Of a stretch of DNA of 64,000 bases, positions 10,499 to 19,299 are shown piece by piece (position 1 is the first letter of the stretch; every line of letters begins with the position of its first letter). Source of the stretch: Schlesneria paludicola DSM 18645 (GTDB taxonomy: Bacteria; Planctomycetota; Planctomycetia; Planctomycetales; Planctomycetaceae); contig NZ_JH636436.1 of NCBI RefSeq assembly GCF_000255655.1, positions 409,636 through 473,635 of the forward strand, written 5' to 3'. The translations under genes and the position numbers were made by a program. The notes under the pieces were generated by a model, which was given only the letters and a program-made list of their open reading frames with translations, was not told where the DNA came from and searched no databases.

Positions 10499-10786
10499 CA
10501 TCGCACAATATCTGCGCGAAGAAATTGAATGGTGTCGGTGATGGGAATGCTGATGGTGGGATTCGGTAAGCGAAAAAACGCACTGGCATCGCCAGTGGCA
10601 CAAAGCGCAAAGAGCCGGTGATACACATAATAAGAAGAGAGTGATGCACGGGCGGAGAGTGAGCATGCGATCGCATGCGGCGACGTCTGGAATTCCTGCG
10701 ATTGGGGCCAGCAGAATTCGGTGACGTGAGCGAACGGTAAATGAACTTGTCCTGGAATGATCAAGTCCCTTTGAGGAAGGAACCTC

Positions 10787-12127
10787 ATGATGACACGCGA
10801 AGCCAAAGTCGGCCTGATGATGGTGGCTGTACTGGTCGGCGTGTTCGGCTTTCTCGTCTACAAGCGGATTCATCGTCCGATGGATTTGCGTGCTGACCAG
10901 AGAATTTTGAACGAGGAAACGTCGACCACGAATCAGGACGACTTTCCACCGCCGCGTGATGAAATTGCACTGCCCGATCATCAGCATCGTCCTTCGAAGA
11001 CGTTGCGCGACGCGAAAGCGGTCGTGCGTAAGGTCGAAGAACTTGCGGAAGATGTCGTTGACGACGTTGAATCGTTCGCGCAGACGAAACCTCGCAAAGA
11101 CAAGGCGAAGGCCGCGATCCCGAACGACTTCTCGGATGACACCGAGTTCGTGAAGCTCGAACCGCCACCGCGCGAGGAACATCATCGATCCGATTTCCGG
11201 GCTCGCAAGGTCGAGGCCAAGGCGGAACCGGAAGTGATCGAGGATGACAGTCCGTTTGACGATTCAGACGAAGAATCGCCCGCATCGAACATCATTCTGA
11301 CTTCGTCCGAGGAGCCGCAGAGCGATCCGTTTGATTTACCCGCAGCAGAGGTCGAAGAACGTTCTGACAAGCCCGACGGTCAACTGCGTCACCGTCGGCA
11401 ATTGCCTCCCGCGGATGAACCGTTTGAACAACCTGTGGAAACAGCACGGCAGGCTCGTCAGGTGGTCGAAGAGGACAGCGGGCTTGATACACCACCGCAA
11501 CGTCCCTATGCCGATACCGATACGTTCGAATCGACGCCACGTGGCCGGCGCGAGGCGGCTCCACTTCGTTTGAGCGACGACGTGCCTCCTTCGCGTCCTG
11601 CTGGAAATACCGTGGCGACGGTGCATGGTCCCAAGTACACGATCCAGCCCAATGACAACTTCTGGATTATCTCGCGAAAGCGGTATGGGGCAGGGCGATA
11701 CTATATGGCTCTGGCCGAACACAACCGCAACGTGATTCCTGATCCCAAGCGGATGATGCCTGGCGTTGTGATCTCGACGCCCGACGTCGAACATCTGGAA
11801 CGCGAGCACGCGAGCATTATTCCAAAGCCGCCCGTCGCGGATGTGGTCGTTCCCGTCGCCGCCACGCGCGCACAAAAACTGGACGATGGACCGCCAGGAT
11901 TTTTCGTCTCGCGCGAAGGACACCCGATGTACCGCGTGGGAGATAAGGACACCCTGACCGAAATCGCTAAGGTCCACCTGAACCGATCGACGCGTTGGGT
12001 CCAAATTCTGGAACTGAACCGCAATGTCCTCCGAGACGGAAATGAACTCAAGATTGGAACGGTTCTTCGCCTTCCCGCGGATGCAAGCCGAGTTCGAGTG
12101 GCGGACGCTCAACGCGACTTCCGATAA
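10787..12127 (+). CDS. Membrane-anchored LysM protein inside the division cluster
   Basis: 446 residues. An N-terminal membrane anchor (about residues 8-24) precedes about 250 residues of charged, low-complexity, probably disordered sequence rich in Asp, Glu, Arg and Pro. Two LysM-like modules follow: about 285-335 (YTIQPNDNFWIISRKRYG) and about 380-430 (YRVGDKDTLTEIAKVHL). LysM modules bind peptidoglycan-type glycans, so the protein probably spans from membrane to cell wall. Its place between rsmH and the ftsL/ftsI pair suggests a role in septal or envelope murein. The start is ATG 10787 or 10790; upstream gaggaagg is a good ribosome binding site. Confidence 0.85.
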   Translation: MMTREAKVGLMMVAVLVGVFGFLVYKRIHRPMDLRADQRILNEETSTTNQDDFPPPRDEIALPDHQHRPSKTLRDAKAVVRKVEELAEDVVDDVESFAQTKPRKDKAKAAIPNDFSDDTEFVKLEPPPREEHHRSDFRARKVEAKAEPEVIEDDSPFDDSDEESPASNIILTSSEEPQSDPFDLPAAEVEERSDKPDGQLRHRRQLPPADEPFEQPVETARQARQVVEEDSGLDTPPQRPYADTDTFESTPRGRREAAPLRLSDDVPPSRPAGNTVATVHGPKYTIQPNDNFWIISRKRYGAGRYYMALAEHNRNVIPDPKRMMPGVVISTPDVEHLEREHASIIPKPPVADVVVPVAATRAQKLDDGPPGFFVSREGHPMYRVGDKDTLTEIAKVHLNRSTRWVQILELNRNVLRDGNELKIGTVLRLPADASRVRVADAQRDFR

Positions 12128-12289
12128 ATCTCAGTGACGGCGTGTTTGGATTGGGAATGTGGCTCGGCGATTCACCGGTTTGTCGTGGCACTGCGGCAAG
12201 ACGATTGAGGGTCACGCGATCTGGTGAAGGTTTGCGTTCTCCGTAAGACACGCGCGAGATTTTGCCATCCTTGTAATTGTGACGACAGG

Positions 12290-12319
12290 TGACCCGGACG
12301 CCATAGGGTGTCCGGGTCA
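12290..12319 (+). terminator. Hairpin between the LysM gene and ftsL-like gene
   Basis: Arms 12290-12302 and 12307-12319 pair over 13 positions (one G-T) around the tetraloop atag and are followed by ttt. It ends only 18 bp before the FtsL start. It may be a terminator or attenuator splitting the cluster, or a structure controlling ftsL translation. Confidence 0.5.
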
Positions 12320-12337
12320 TTTGCATGAGTTGGTTCG

Positions 12338-12649
12338 ATGTTCTTCCGCTTTGGCGCCGCATTATCGTTGGTCGTGCTGGTTGCTCTGGGCGGTACGATG
12401 CTGGAAAAGCAGAATCTCGAGTTAAAACGAGCCATCTGCCAGCAGCAGTACCGACTGGACGAACTGCGCGATTCGCTCGTTCGACTGCGTCTTGATGCGC
12501 AGCGAATCGGAACCCCCGCGCGATTGCTTGGACCATTAGAACGTGGCGAGCTCTCGATGCAGCGATCGACGAAAACCGAGCGAACGGACGAACGTCGCAC
12601 ACCGCTTCTGAACTGGAGCTCGACAACTCCCGATATCGAACGACGATGA
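12338..12649 (+). CDS. FtsL-like small division protein
   Basis: 103 residues. One membrane helix at about residues 4-22 is followed by a coiled-coil-like stretch (about 27-60) with regularly spaced Leu and charged residues, then a basic tail. Size, topology and position directly before a division transpeptidase match FtsL, which bridges FtsB/FtsQ and FtsI at the septum. FtsL sequences diverge strongly, so the call rests mainly on context. No clear Shine-Dalgarno sequence is visible, because a hairpin occupies the upstream region. Confidence 0.7.
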   Translation: MFFRFGAALSLVVLVALGGTMLEKQNLELKRAICQQQYRLDELRDSLVRLRLDAQRIGTPARLLGPLERGELSMQRSTKTERTDERRTPLLNWSSTTPDIERR

Positions 12650-12693
12650 GCCATCGAGGGTGACGGTCGGCTTAGTGAAGGCGTGAATCGGCT

Positions 12694-14436
12694 ATGTCCG
12701 AGGCATCGACAACCTCCGTGCAGGTACCGCAATGGCGGCCTCGTTTGGTTGTGACGATTCTGGGGATTGGCTGGCTGGTTCTGGCGGGGCGGCTCGTGCA
12801 GCTGCAGTGGGTCCAACAAGGACAGTTCGCAGACAAGGCCGAGCAGCAGCGTGAGCTGGTCGAAGAAATTCCCGCTCGACCTGGCGACATCGTTGATCGG
12901 CAAGGGCGACTGCTCGCCACGACGCTCTCGGCCCGCAGTTTGTATCTGGTGCCATCACGAATTAAAGCACCAGCCGAGATCGCGGAATCCCTAGCCAGTG
13001 TGCTGCAGATTTCCCGGGAAAGTCTACTGGAACGACTTTGTCAGAACGCGCATCGTCACTTTCTGTGGATCAAACGCCGACTGACTGACGAGGAAGTCAG
13101 CCAGGTTCGGCGGTTGAACCTTCCCAAATCCACCTGGGGTTTTCGGGACGAATATCGCCGAGAATATCCTCAGGGTGTCGTCGCCGCGCATGTGTTGGGG
13201 CTGCGTGATATCGACGGAGTGGGTCGGGGTGGGATTGAAGAGAACTTCGATCGAGAACTGCGGGGGCAGCCGGGACAGCGACGTGTCGCCCGGGACTCGC
13301 GTGGACATGTGATTGAGATTTTGGATGAGGAGCTTCGGCCAGCTCATCCTGGCCGCGAAGTTCGGCTGTCGCTGGACGTCGTCGTGCAGCTCTACGCCGA
13401 ACGCGAACTCGACAGCGTGATGCAGGAGTGGAAACCCGAGAGCTGTTGTGCGGTGGTGATCGATCCCGCCAAGGGAGAGATTTTGGCGATGGCCACGCGG
13501 CCGACATTCGATCCCAATGAGCCTCAGGATGCGTCGCCTGATTCCTGGAAGAATCGCGTGATTGCCGACATCTATGAGCCCGGCTCGACGTTCAAACCGA
13601 TGATCGTCAGCTATGGCCTTGATCGCGGATTTCTCGAGAAGGACGATACCTACAATTGCGAGAACGGCCAGTATCGTATGGGGCGACGTCTGCTGCACGA
13701 CCATCATCGCTATGGTTTGCTCAGCCTTACCGATGTTCTGGTCAAGTCGAGCAACATCGGGATGGCCAAGATCGGCGAACGAATGGAAAACCCGGCCTTA
13801 CACGAGGCGGCGACGATCTTTGGGTTTGGCCACAAGACGGGAATCGAGTTGCCAGGCGAACTGCCGGGGATTCTGCGTCCGTTGAAAGATTGGACCAGTT
13901 ATTCCACAGGCTCGATTCCGATGGGGCACGAACTGGCCACGACACCGTTGCAACTGATCACGGCGCATGCTGCACTGGCCAACGGCGGCCAACTCATTCG
14001 GCCACGCATTGTGTTGCCCGATCCCAACGAATCGGACGTCACGATGCGTGGCATGACCGAATCCATCGTATCCAGCGAAACGGCACAATGGATCGTCGCA
14101 CATCCCATGCAGGAGGTGGTTACACGGGGCACCGGCAAGAAAGCCAAGATTCCTGGTTACCATGTGTTTGGGAAGACCGGTACCGCGCAGTGTATCTCGC
14201 CCGAAGGGGGATATGTGCACGGCAAGTACATCAGCTCGTTCGTCTGTGGGGCTCCTGTCGAATCGCCACGGCTGTTGACGCTGGTTGTTGTCAATCAATC
14301 GTCGGTGGGTGGCGAGACGTTTGGAGGTCGCGTGGCTGCACCCGCCGCTGCGAATATTTTGCGGCAGGCGCTGACGTACTTACGCGTCGCGCCCGATGAG
14401 CAACTTTTAAGAACTGCGAAGAATCCGAAGAATTAG
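12694..14436 (+). CDS. ftsI: Division-specific transpeptidase FtsI/PBP3 (class B PBP)
   Basis: 580 residues. One N-terminal membrane helix (about 20-38) is followed by a PBP dimerisation domain and a transpeptidase domain with all three active-site motifs: S298-T-F-K301, S352-S-N354 and K494-T-G496. The enzyme cross-links septal peptidoglycan; S298 is the acylated serine and the beta-lactam target. There is no PASTA domain. It follows the FtsL-like gene by 44 bp. Its presence shows the organism keeps at least part of the murein division machinery, which is relevant because peptidoglycan in planctomycetes was long disputed. Confidence 0.93.
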   Translation: MSEASTTSVQVPQWRPRLVVTILGIGWLVLAGRLVQLQWVQQGQFADKAEQQRELVEEIPARPGDIVDRQGRLLATTLSARSLYLVPSRIKAPAEIAESLASVLQISRESLLERLCQNAHRHFLWIKRRLTDEEVSQVRRLNLPKSTWGFRDEYRREYPQGVVAAHVLGLRDIDGVGRGGIEENFDRELRGQPGQRRVARDSRGHVIEILDEELRPAHPGREVRLSLDVVVQLYAERELDSVMQEWKPESCCAVVIDPAKGEILAMATRPTFDPNEPQDASPDSWKNRVIADIYEPGSTFKPMIVSYGLDRGFLEKDDTYNCENGQYRMGRRLLHDHHRYGLLSLTDVLVKSSNIGMAKIGERMENPALHEAATIFGFGHKTGIELPGELPGILRPLKDWTSYSTGSIPMGHELATTPLQLITAHAALANGGQLIRPRIVLPDPNESDVTMRGMTESIVSSETAQWIVAHPMQEVVTRGTGKKAKIPGYHVFGKTGTAQCISPEGGYVHGKYISSFVCGAPVESPRLLTLVVVNQSSVGGETFGGRVAAPAAANILRQALTYLRVAPDEQLLRTAKNPKN

Positions 14437-14612
14437 GCTTTGATAGGTACCTGAAGCGAGAAGTCTTCGTTGCTAAGGTGCCGCATTGGGAATGCATCGT
14501 ATACATCAGAAAGGTGCATGACGGGCAGAGGTCGTGTTCCTGTTTGACAGAAAATCAAATGGTAACGAGGCTAAAACGAGGCCAAAAACCATGGACTGCC
14601 CGCGGAGCCTTG

Positions 14613-15719
14613 TCACTTTCCCTTGCCGAGGAACGTCCGGATCGATTCGTAGATGCCGTCCTTGTCTTTGATGTGTGACAGGATCAGGTTTTCGAAGTTG
14701 CTTGCGACTTTCTTCAGTTCGCGAATGTAGTCGCCTGATCCGTAGGGGCTTTCGACCTGGCCGTAACAGACCAGATTGCACACCGGCAGAAAATGTTCTT
14801 GAAGCATTTTCAGGCAGCTCGTGTTGTCTTCGCCCCAATTGTCGCCGTCAGAGAACTGAAACAGGTAGATGTTCCAATCGGCAGGTGGAAAATCCCGTTC
14901 GATGATTTTTTGCGTTTCCGTATAGGCCGACGAGATTCGGGTTCCGCCGCTTTCACGCACGCGATAGAAGGTGTCTTCGTCCACTTCATGGGCGACCGCA
15001 TCGTGTACGACATAGCGTCGTTGCAGTCCGTCGTATTGGCTTTTCAGCCAGGTATCGATCCAGAATGCTTCCGTGCGGACGATCTCTTTCTGATCGTCCG
15101 TCATCGAACCGGATACGTCCATGATGTAGATCACGGCCGCGTTGGCTTGTGGCAGGGGAATATCAGTCCACGAACGGAACCGTTCGTCTTCTCGTGTCGG
15201 CACAACGGTCGGTCGGAGCGGATTGTATTCATTCGACGAGATTAAACGACGCAGAGCGCGTTTGTAGGTTCGTTTGAAATGCCGTAGCGAATCGGGGCCA
15301 GTCTGGCGAATGCTATTGTACTTGGTTTTGATGGCACGAATTGTGTCCTGGCCTTTCGGCTGGATCGCGGGCAACTGGAGTTCATCACCCAGCATCTGTG
15401 CCAGTTCTTCGATCGTCAGTTCCGCTTCACGGATATGTTGGCCAGGCGTATCGCCAGGCATCCCCTGACCATCGGCCTCATCTTCGCCCTTGCCGATGGC
15501 TTCCCCTGGTTCACCTTCTCCCTGACCGACTCCGCCCGAACCTTTTTGTCCGTGACGAAAATGAGGGATTTCGATGTTTGGAACGGGGATGCTGACGGTT
15601 TCCCGGCCTTTACGTCCCAGGATTTCACCGTGCGTAATGTACTTCTTCAGACCCTGCCGGACCTTTCCCCGGACGATCTCTTTGAATCGTTGATTGTCTC
15701 GATCGATCGAACGGGTCAT
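14613..15719 (-). CDS. DUF444/YeaH-YhbH family protein, PrkA partner with VWA-like domain
   Basis: 368 residues. The N-terminus (SIDRDNQRFKEIVRGKV) is characteristic of the YeaH/YhbH family and is followed by a Gly/Glu-rich linker (about 60-95). The C-terminal half has a von Willebrand A-type metal-ion site, DVSGSMTDDQK, near residue 200. It lies downstream of prkA on the same strand, 133 bp apart. That pairing is widespread, and in enterobacteria YeaG and YeaH act together in stress and stationary-phase adaptation. The usual third partner SpoVR is not adjacent. Confidence 0.92.
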   Translation of the reverse strand: MTRSIDRDNQRFKEIVRGKVRQGLKKYITHGEILGRKGRETVSIPVPNIEIPHFRHGQKGSGGVGQGEGEPGEAIGKGEDEADGQGMPGDTPGQHIREAELTIEELAQMLGDELQLPAIQPKGQDTIRAIKTKYNSIRQTGPDSLRHFKRTYKRALRRLISSNEYNPLRPTVVPTREDERFRSWTDIPLPQANAAVIYIMDVSGSMTDDQKEIVRTEAFWIDTWLKSQYDGLQRRYVVHDAVAHEVDEDTFYRVRESGGTRISSAYTETQKIIERDFPPADWNIYLFQFSDGDNWGEDNTSCLKMLQEHFLPVCNLVCYGQVESPYGSGDYIRELKKVASNFENLILSHIKDKDGIYESIRTFLGKGK

Positions 15720-15783
15720 GTCGAGCCCTTATGGAATCAGGCGTCGGGGATGGTCTGATCAGTTGTGAAATCCAGACGAGAAT

Positions 15784-15828
15784 CACGCGTCGCAGTCCGC
15801 CGAGTTCAAGGCGGCACTGCGACGCGTG
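15784..15828 (-). terminator. Strong hairpin between prkA and the DUF444 gene
   Basis: Arms 15784-15796 and 15816-15828 are perfectly complementary over 13 bp, with further partial pairing (ccgcc with ggcgg) inside. No long T tract follows on the minus strand, so mRNA end protection or partial attenuation between the two genes is more likely than full termination. Confidence 0.5.
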
Positions 15829-15852
15829 CCTGGACGATAAGTCGCCGTGGTC

Positions 15853-17901
15853 CTATTCGCGTTTTGCGTCTCCTCGGGCGAAGATACTCGCCACATATTG
15901 AAGGACATCGGTTGCGGACTCATCGTTATAGCCAAAGTTCTTGATCAGTCGGCTCTTCACGACATCGATCTTTTCCTGCGTGTCTTTGTCGACCACGTTC
16001 GAGACCAGGCTCGTCAGCTTAATCGTGTCTTTCTGGTCCTCGAACAGCTTCATTTCCAGGGCCTTATGCAGCCGTTCGTTGGTCTTGTAGTCGAACTTCT
16101 TTCCATCAAGCGACAGGGCTCCGATGTAGTTCATGATCTCGCGGCGGAAATCGTCTTTCCGCGTTTCAGGGATATCGATTCGTTCTTCGATCGACCGCAT
16201 CAAGCGTTCGTCGGGTTGTTCGTCCTGACCGGTGAACTTGTTCCGAACCTTCTCGCGCTGTGTATAGGCTTTCACGTTGTCGATGTAGTTCGAGCACAAT
16301 CGCATCAGGGCTTCTTCATCGGCGGCGATCGCACGCTGCACTTCGTTCTTGACGACGTCGGTGTATTCGTCTTTGACGACAGAAATCAACCGGCGATACC
16401 CTTCGCGCGTTTCTTCGTTCGGAATCAGCGAATGGTGTTTGAGGCCATTCTCCAGTTCATTCAGAACCATGAACGGATTGATGCAAGTCGCTTCGGTGTT
16501 GTTGACCAGGGCATTGGAAATCTTGTCCTGGACGTATCGTGGCGAAATCCCCTGCAGACCTTCGTGCTTGGCCTCTTTGCGAAGCTGTTCGATGTTTTCG
16601 GTCGTGAAGCCTGGAAGCGTCTTGCCGTTATAAAGCTTCATCTTCTGCAGCACGGTCAGGCCGTGATGCTTCGGTTCTTCCAATCGCGTCAGGACGGCCC
16701 AGGTGGCAGCCACTTCCAGCGTATGTGGCGCGATATGTTTGCCACGCACGCGCCGATCATTGTAATCCTTTTCGTAAATGTTCAGTTCATGGCCGAGCTT
16801 GGTCACGTATGGAATATCGATCTTCACGGTACGGTCGCGTAACGCTTCCATGAATTCGTTGGATTGTAGTTTGCGGAATTCTGGTTCGTTCGTGTGGCCG
16901 ATGATGACGGTATCGATGTCCGTCTGTGCGAACTTTTTGGGCTTGATCTTATGTTCCTGCGAGGCACCCAGCAGGTCGTACAGGAACGCCACGTCCAGCT
17001 TCAGCACTTCGATGAATTCGATCATCCCGCGATTTGCGACGTTGAATTCGCCATCGAAATTGAAGGCGCGAGGATCGGATTCGGAACCATACTCGGCAAT
17101 TTTCCGGTAGTTGATATCGCCCGTCAGTTCTGTGCTGTCCTGGTTCTTTTCGTCCTTCGGCTGGAACGTACCAATTCCGATGCGGTCCTGTTCAGACAGG
17201 AAGAACCGTTTGACGACAACATTTTGTAGGACCTTGGTCCAGTCGCCCTCGGCCTTTTCGAGACGTTCCTTGAAGACGAAACGGCTGAGTGGGCAGACGT
17301 CGCCGGTGATCTCGACCGTATACTGCTTGTTGCGGTCACGGCCTTCATTCAGCGAAGCACAGACCTCGTCGCGATAGGCATAAGGAATCAATTGCAGCGG
17401 TTCGCTGTTCATCGGATCCCAGGTGACTGAACCGTCGCCTTCCTGCCATCCGAAGGTGTAGACGGCACCTTCTTGTTTGCGACTGTATCGCTGCAGACCT
17501 TTCTTCAAGAGTCGTGCGATGGTGCTCTTGGAACTTCCCACCGGTCCGTGCAGCAGCAGGACACGTTTTTCGCTGCCGTATTTCAGTGCGGCCGAGCGGA
17601 ACACGTTGACCAGTTGAGTCAGGGGTTCGGTCAGCCCGAAGATGGCATCTTCCCCGCCCGAGTCAGGGTCATCGAAAAAGCGATATCGGACCTGACCATC
17701 GCGTCGACCTTCGTCGACGGGATACGTCCCGTACGTCATGATCATGTCGTAGATGCGCTGATGCGCCGTACGGGTGACCTCGGGATTTTTCCTCACGAGA
17801 TCGAGATACTCATCGAACGAACCTTGCCAATGTTCATGTCGGTACGCTTCAGCATCCTGGCGCGCCGCAATTTTTTGCAGTAAGCTATGTCCCGTACTCA
17901 T
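15853..17901 (-). CDS. prkA: PrkA serine protein kinase / AAA+ (YeaG family)
   Basis: 682 residues, the standard family length. The N-terminal AAA+ domain has the Walker A motif GPVGSSKST at residues 119-127. The C-terminal region (about 420-660) carries the PrkA kinase-like segment. The start ATG at 17901 gives a conventional N-terminus ([14 protein letters not shown]). PrkA proteins phosphorylate or unfold protein substrates and respond to starvation or stress. The gene is transcribed with the DUF444 gene. It is preceded by an unusually long gene-free stretch that must hold its promoter. Confidence 0.95.
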   Translation of the reverse strand: MSTGHSLLQKIAARQDAEAYRHEHWQGSFDEYLDLVRKNPEVTRTAHQRIYDMIMTYGTYPVDEGRRDGQVRYRFFDDPDSGGEDAIFGLTEPLTQLVNVFRSAALKYGSEKRVLLLHGPVGSSKSTIARLLKKGLQRYSRKQEGAVYTFGWQEGDGSVTWDPMNSEPLQLIPYAYRDEVCASLNEGRDRNKQYTVEITGDVCPLSRFVFKERLEKAEGDWTKVLQNVVVKRFFLSEQDRIGIGTFQPKDEKNQDSTELTGDINYRKIAEYGSESDPRAFNFDGEFNVANRGMIEFIEVLKLDVAFLYDLLGASQEHKIKPKKFAQTDIDTVIIGHTNEPEFRKLQSNEFMEALRDRTVKIDIPYVTKLGHELNIYEKDYNDRRVRGKHIAPHTLEVAATWAVLTRLEEPKHHGLTVLQKMKLYNGKTLPGFTTENIEQLRKEAKHEGLQGISPRYVQDKISNALVNNTEATCINPFMVLNELENGLKHHSLIPNEETREGYRRLISVVKDEYTDVVKNEVQRAIAADEEALMRLCSNYIDNVKAYTQREKVRNKFTGQDEQPDERLMRSIEERIDIPETRKDDFRREIMNYIGALSLDGKKFDYKTNERLHKALEMKLFEDQKDTIKLTSLVSNVVDKDTQEKIDVVKSRLIKNFGYNDESATDVLQYVASIFARGDAKRE

Positions 17902-18536
17902 GTGACCGATCCTTGTGACAAATGTCGATCATGACGTCCGCCGGCAAAGGGCTCGGCTGGTGACTCACGTTCGCGACCGGATGGTCGTCTGTCGCACAGT
18001 CCGCGGGAAATGGTTTCAGATTCCCGTGTCGTGCGATCGTTCAGATGACCGCCCCGTCCTGGCAATTCAGAAGTGGAAAAGAACAGCAGATCCATGCCGT
18101 GGCAGGCATCGTTTGCGACCAGGCGCTCGAACTGAGAACCCAGTCGTGCGAGTCAAGCAATCCACAATCGTGTGTTACCAACCATCAAGCAATCGGCGGA
18201 CCGCCTCGAATTTGGTCGTCCAGTCACGTCACCAAGGCGGACAGAAAAAGTTCTTCGGAACGCAGGTTGATAGACAATTGGAATTATCACAGGGAAGTCA
18301 GTTCAGGCAAGACCAATGTTGCCCAGACAATGGGCAATTGTGGAGTTCCTCTTCGGATTTGTGAACAAGATCGTTCCTTGCGTCTGATTCACTGCAATCC
18401 GACAAACCTGAATACGCCGACTTCAGGTTGATCGTTTGCGATGGATTCGATCTCCTGCGGACACGATCCATTTGGATGGGTTCGGCGAAAATTCTTTGCC
18501 CAGATGAAGTTCGTGACGGGTCACAAGTTCTGTCGA
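17902..18536. other. 635-bp gene-free region upstream of prkA
   Basis: Bounded by the prkA start and the 3' end of the comB-like gene, both on the minus strand. The frames across it show no membrane, motif or domain pattern and no usable start context, so no gene is called. It probably contains the prkA promoter and 5' leader. Base composition is more A/T-rich around 18230-18480 than in the flanking genes. No tRNA or repeat was recognised. Confidence 0.5.
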
Positions 18537-19289
18537 TCATGGGGCGCTGGCAGCCAAATCGTGTGCCGTGAATGCATGATTCTTGAGCACGGGGACGCAC
18601 TGGCTGATGTCGAGCATTGATGCCAGGTCGACGTCGGCAGTGAATCCGCCTTCAATCAGTTCGCGACCCGAAGCACAGTCGCGCAGTCGGACCGCCAATC
18701 GGTTCGAAGCCTGTTCAAATGCGTCCGCTGCTGTGAGTGCTTCCGGACTCTTACGTCCCGGTAAGTGGGAAATGACGGCCCCCGCACCGATCTGATCTTC
18801 CCACGCCGGACGAAGTGATCCGTCAGGCCAGCGCTCGCCACACGCGATCACAGCGACGGGGCCCGGATGCTGGGAAACGAACTTTGCGACGGCGGTTGCA
18901 TTTCTGAGGCACGCTGTAGTGACCGTCCCGAACTTCGACGCAGCCTGCGACAGCGTCGATCCATTGGGTGACGGCAGCACCAAACGCATTCCTGGCGAGA
19001 GCTTCATCAGTGAGACAGGCGAGAGCGTAAAACTGTCGGGGGCTTCGCGGTGACGTTTGGCGACGATGGCACTGCGTGACTGAGCGTACGCTTCAAGTTC
19101 TTCCTCATGAGCGCCGTACACTCCATACGGCAGGACAAATGCCTCCCGTGACGTCGCCACTTCGACACAGGTGGAAAACGACAGCACGTCGACGATGACA
19201 ATCGTGCGAACATCGGGACCCAGCGCAGCAACCCCACGCGCGCCCCATTCAAAGCGAACATCGAACGCCGATTGATCGAAGAACATCAT
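18537..19289 (-). CDS. 2-phosphosulfolactate phosphatase-like protein (ComB family)
   Basis: About 250 residues from ATG 19289 (MMFFDQSAFDVRFEW); an upstream in-frame start would overlap the RDD gene. ComB family hallmarks are present: IVDVLSFSTCV near residue 35, LPSPNGST near 105, ACGERWPDGSLRPAWEDQIGAG near 150, and C-terminal DVDLASMLD. Characterised ComB enzymes remove phosphate from 2-phosphosulfolactate in coenzyme M biosynthesis and need Mg2+. No other coenzyme M or sulfolactate gene is nearby, so the substrate here is open. It follows the RDD gene by 10 bp, probably as one operon. Confidence 0.8.
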   Translation of the reverse strand: MMFFDQSAFDVRFEWGARGVAALGPDVRTIVIVDVLSFSTCVEVATSREAFVLPYGVYGAHEEELEAYAQSRSAIVAKRHREAPDSFTLSPVSLMKLSPGMRLVLPSPNGSTLSQAASKFGTVTTACLRNATAVAKFVSQHPGPVAVIACGERWPDGSLRPAWEDQIGAGAVISHLPGRKSPEALTAADAFEQASNRLAVRLRDCASGRELIEGGFTADVDLASMLDISQCVPVLKNHAFTAHDLAASAP

Positions 19290-19299
19290 TTCGGAGCTT

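Noticed and set aside
10581-10597. Hairpin cactggc-atc-gccagtg with a T tract on the minus strand
   Set aside because: No minus-strand gene ends there, and on the plus strand it has only an A run before it; probably chance or an antisense transcript end.
9998-11185. 395-residue minus-strand frame across rsmH and the LysM gene
   Set aside because: Overlaps two well supported genes and the gap between them; no domain pattern.
15847-16842. 331-residue plus-strand frame opposite prkA
   Set aside because: Mirror frame of the conserved kinase gene; Phe/Val/Asp-rich shadow composition and no motif.
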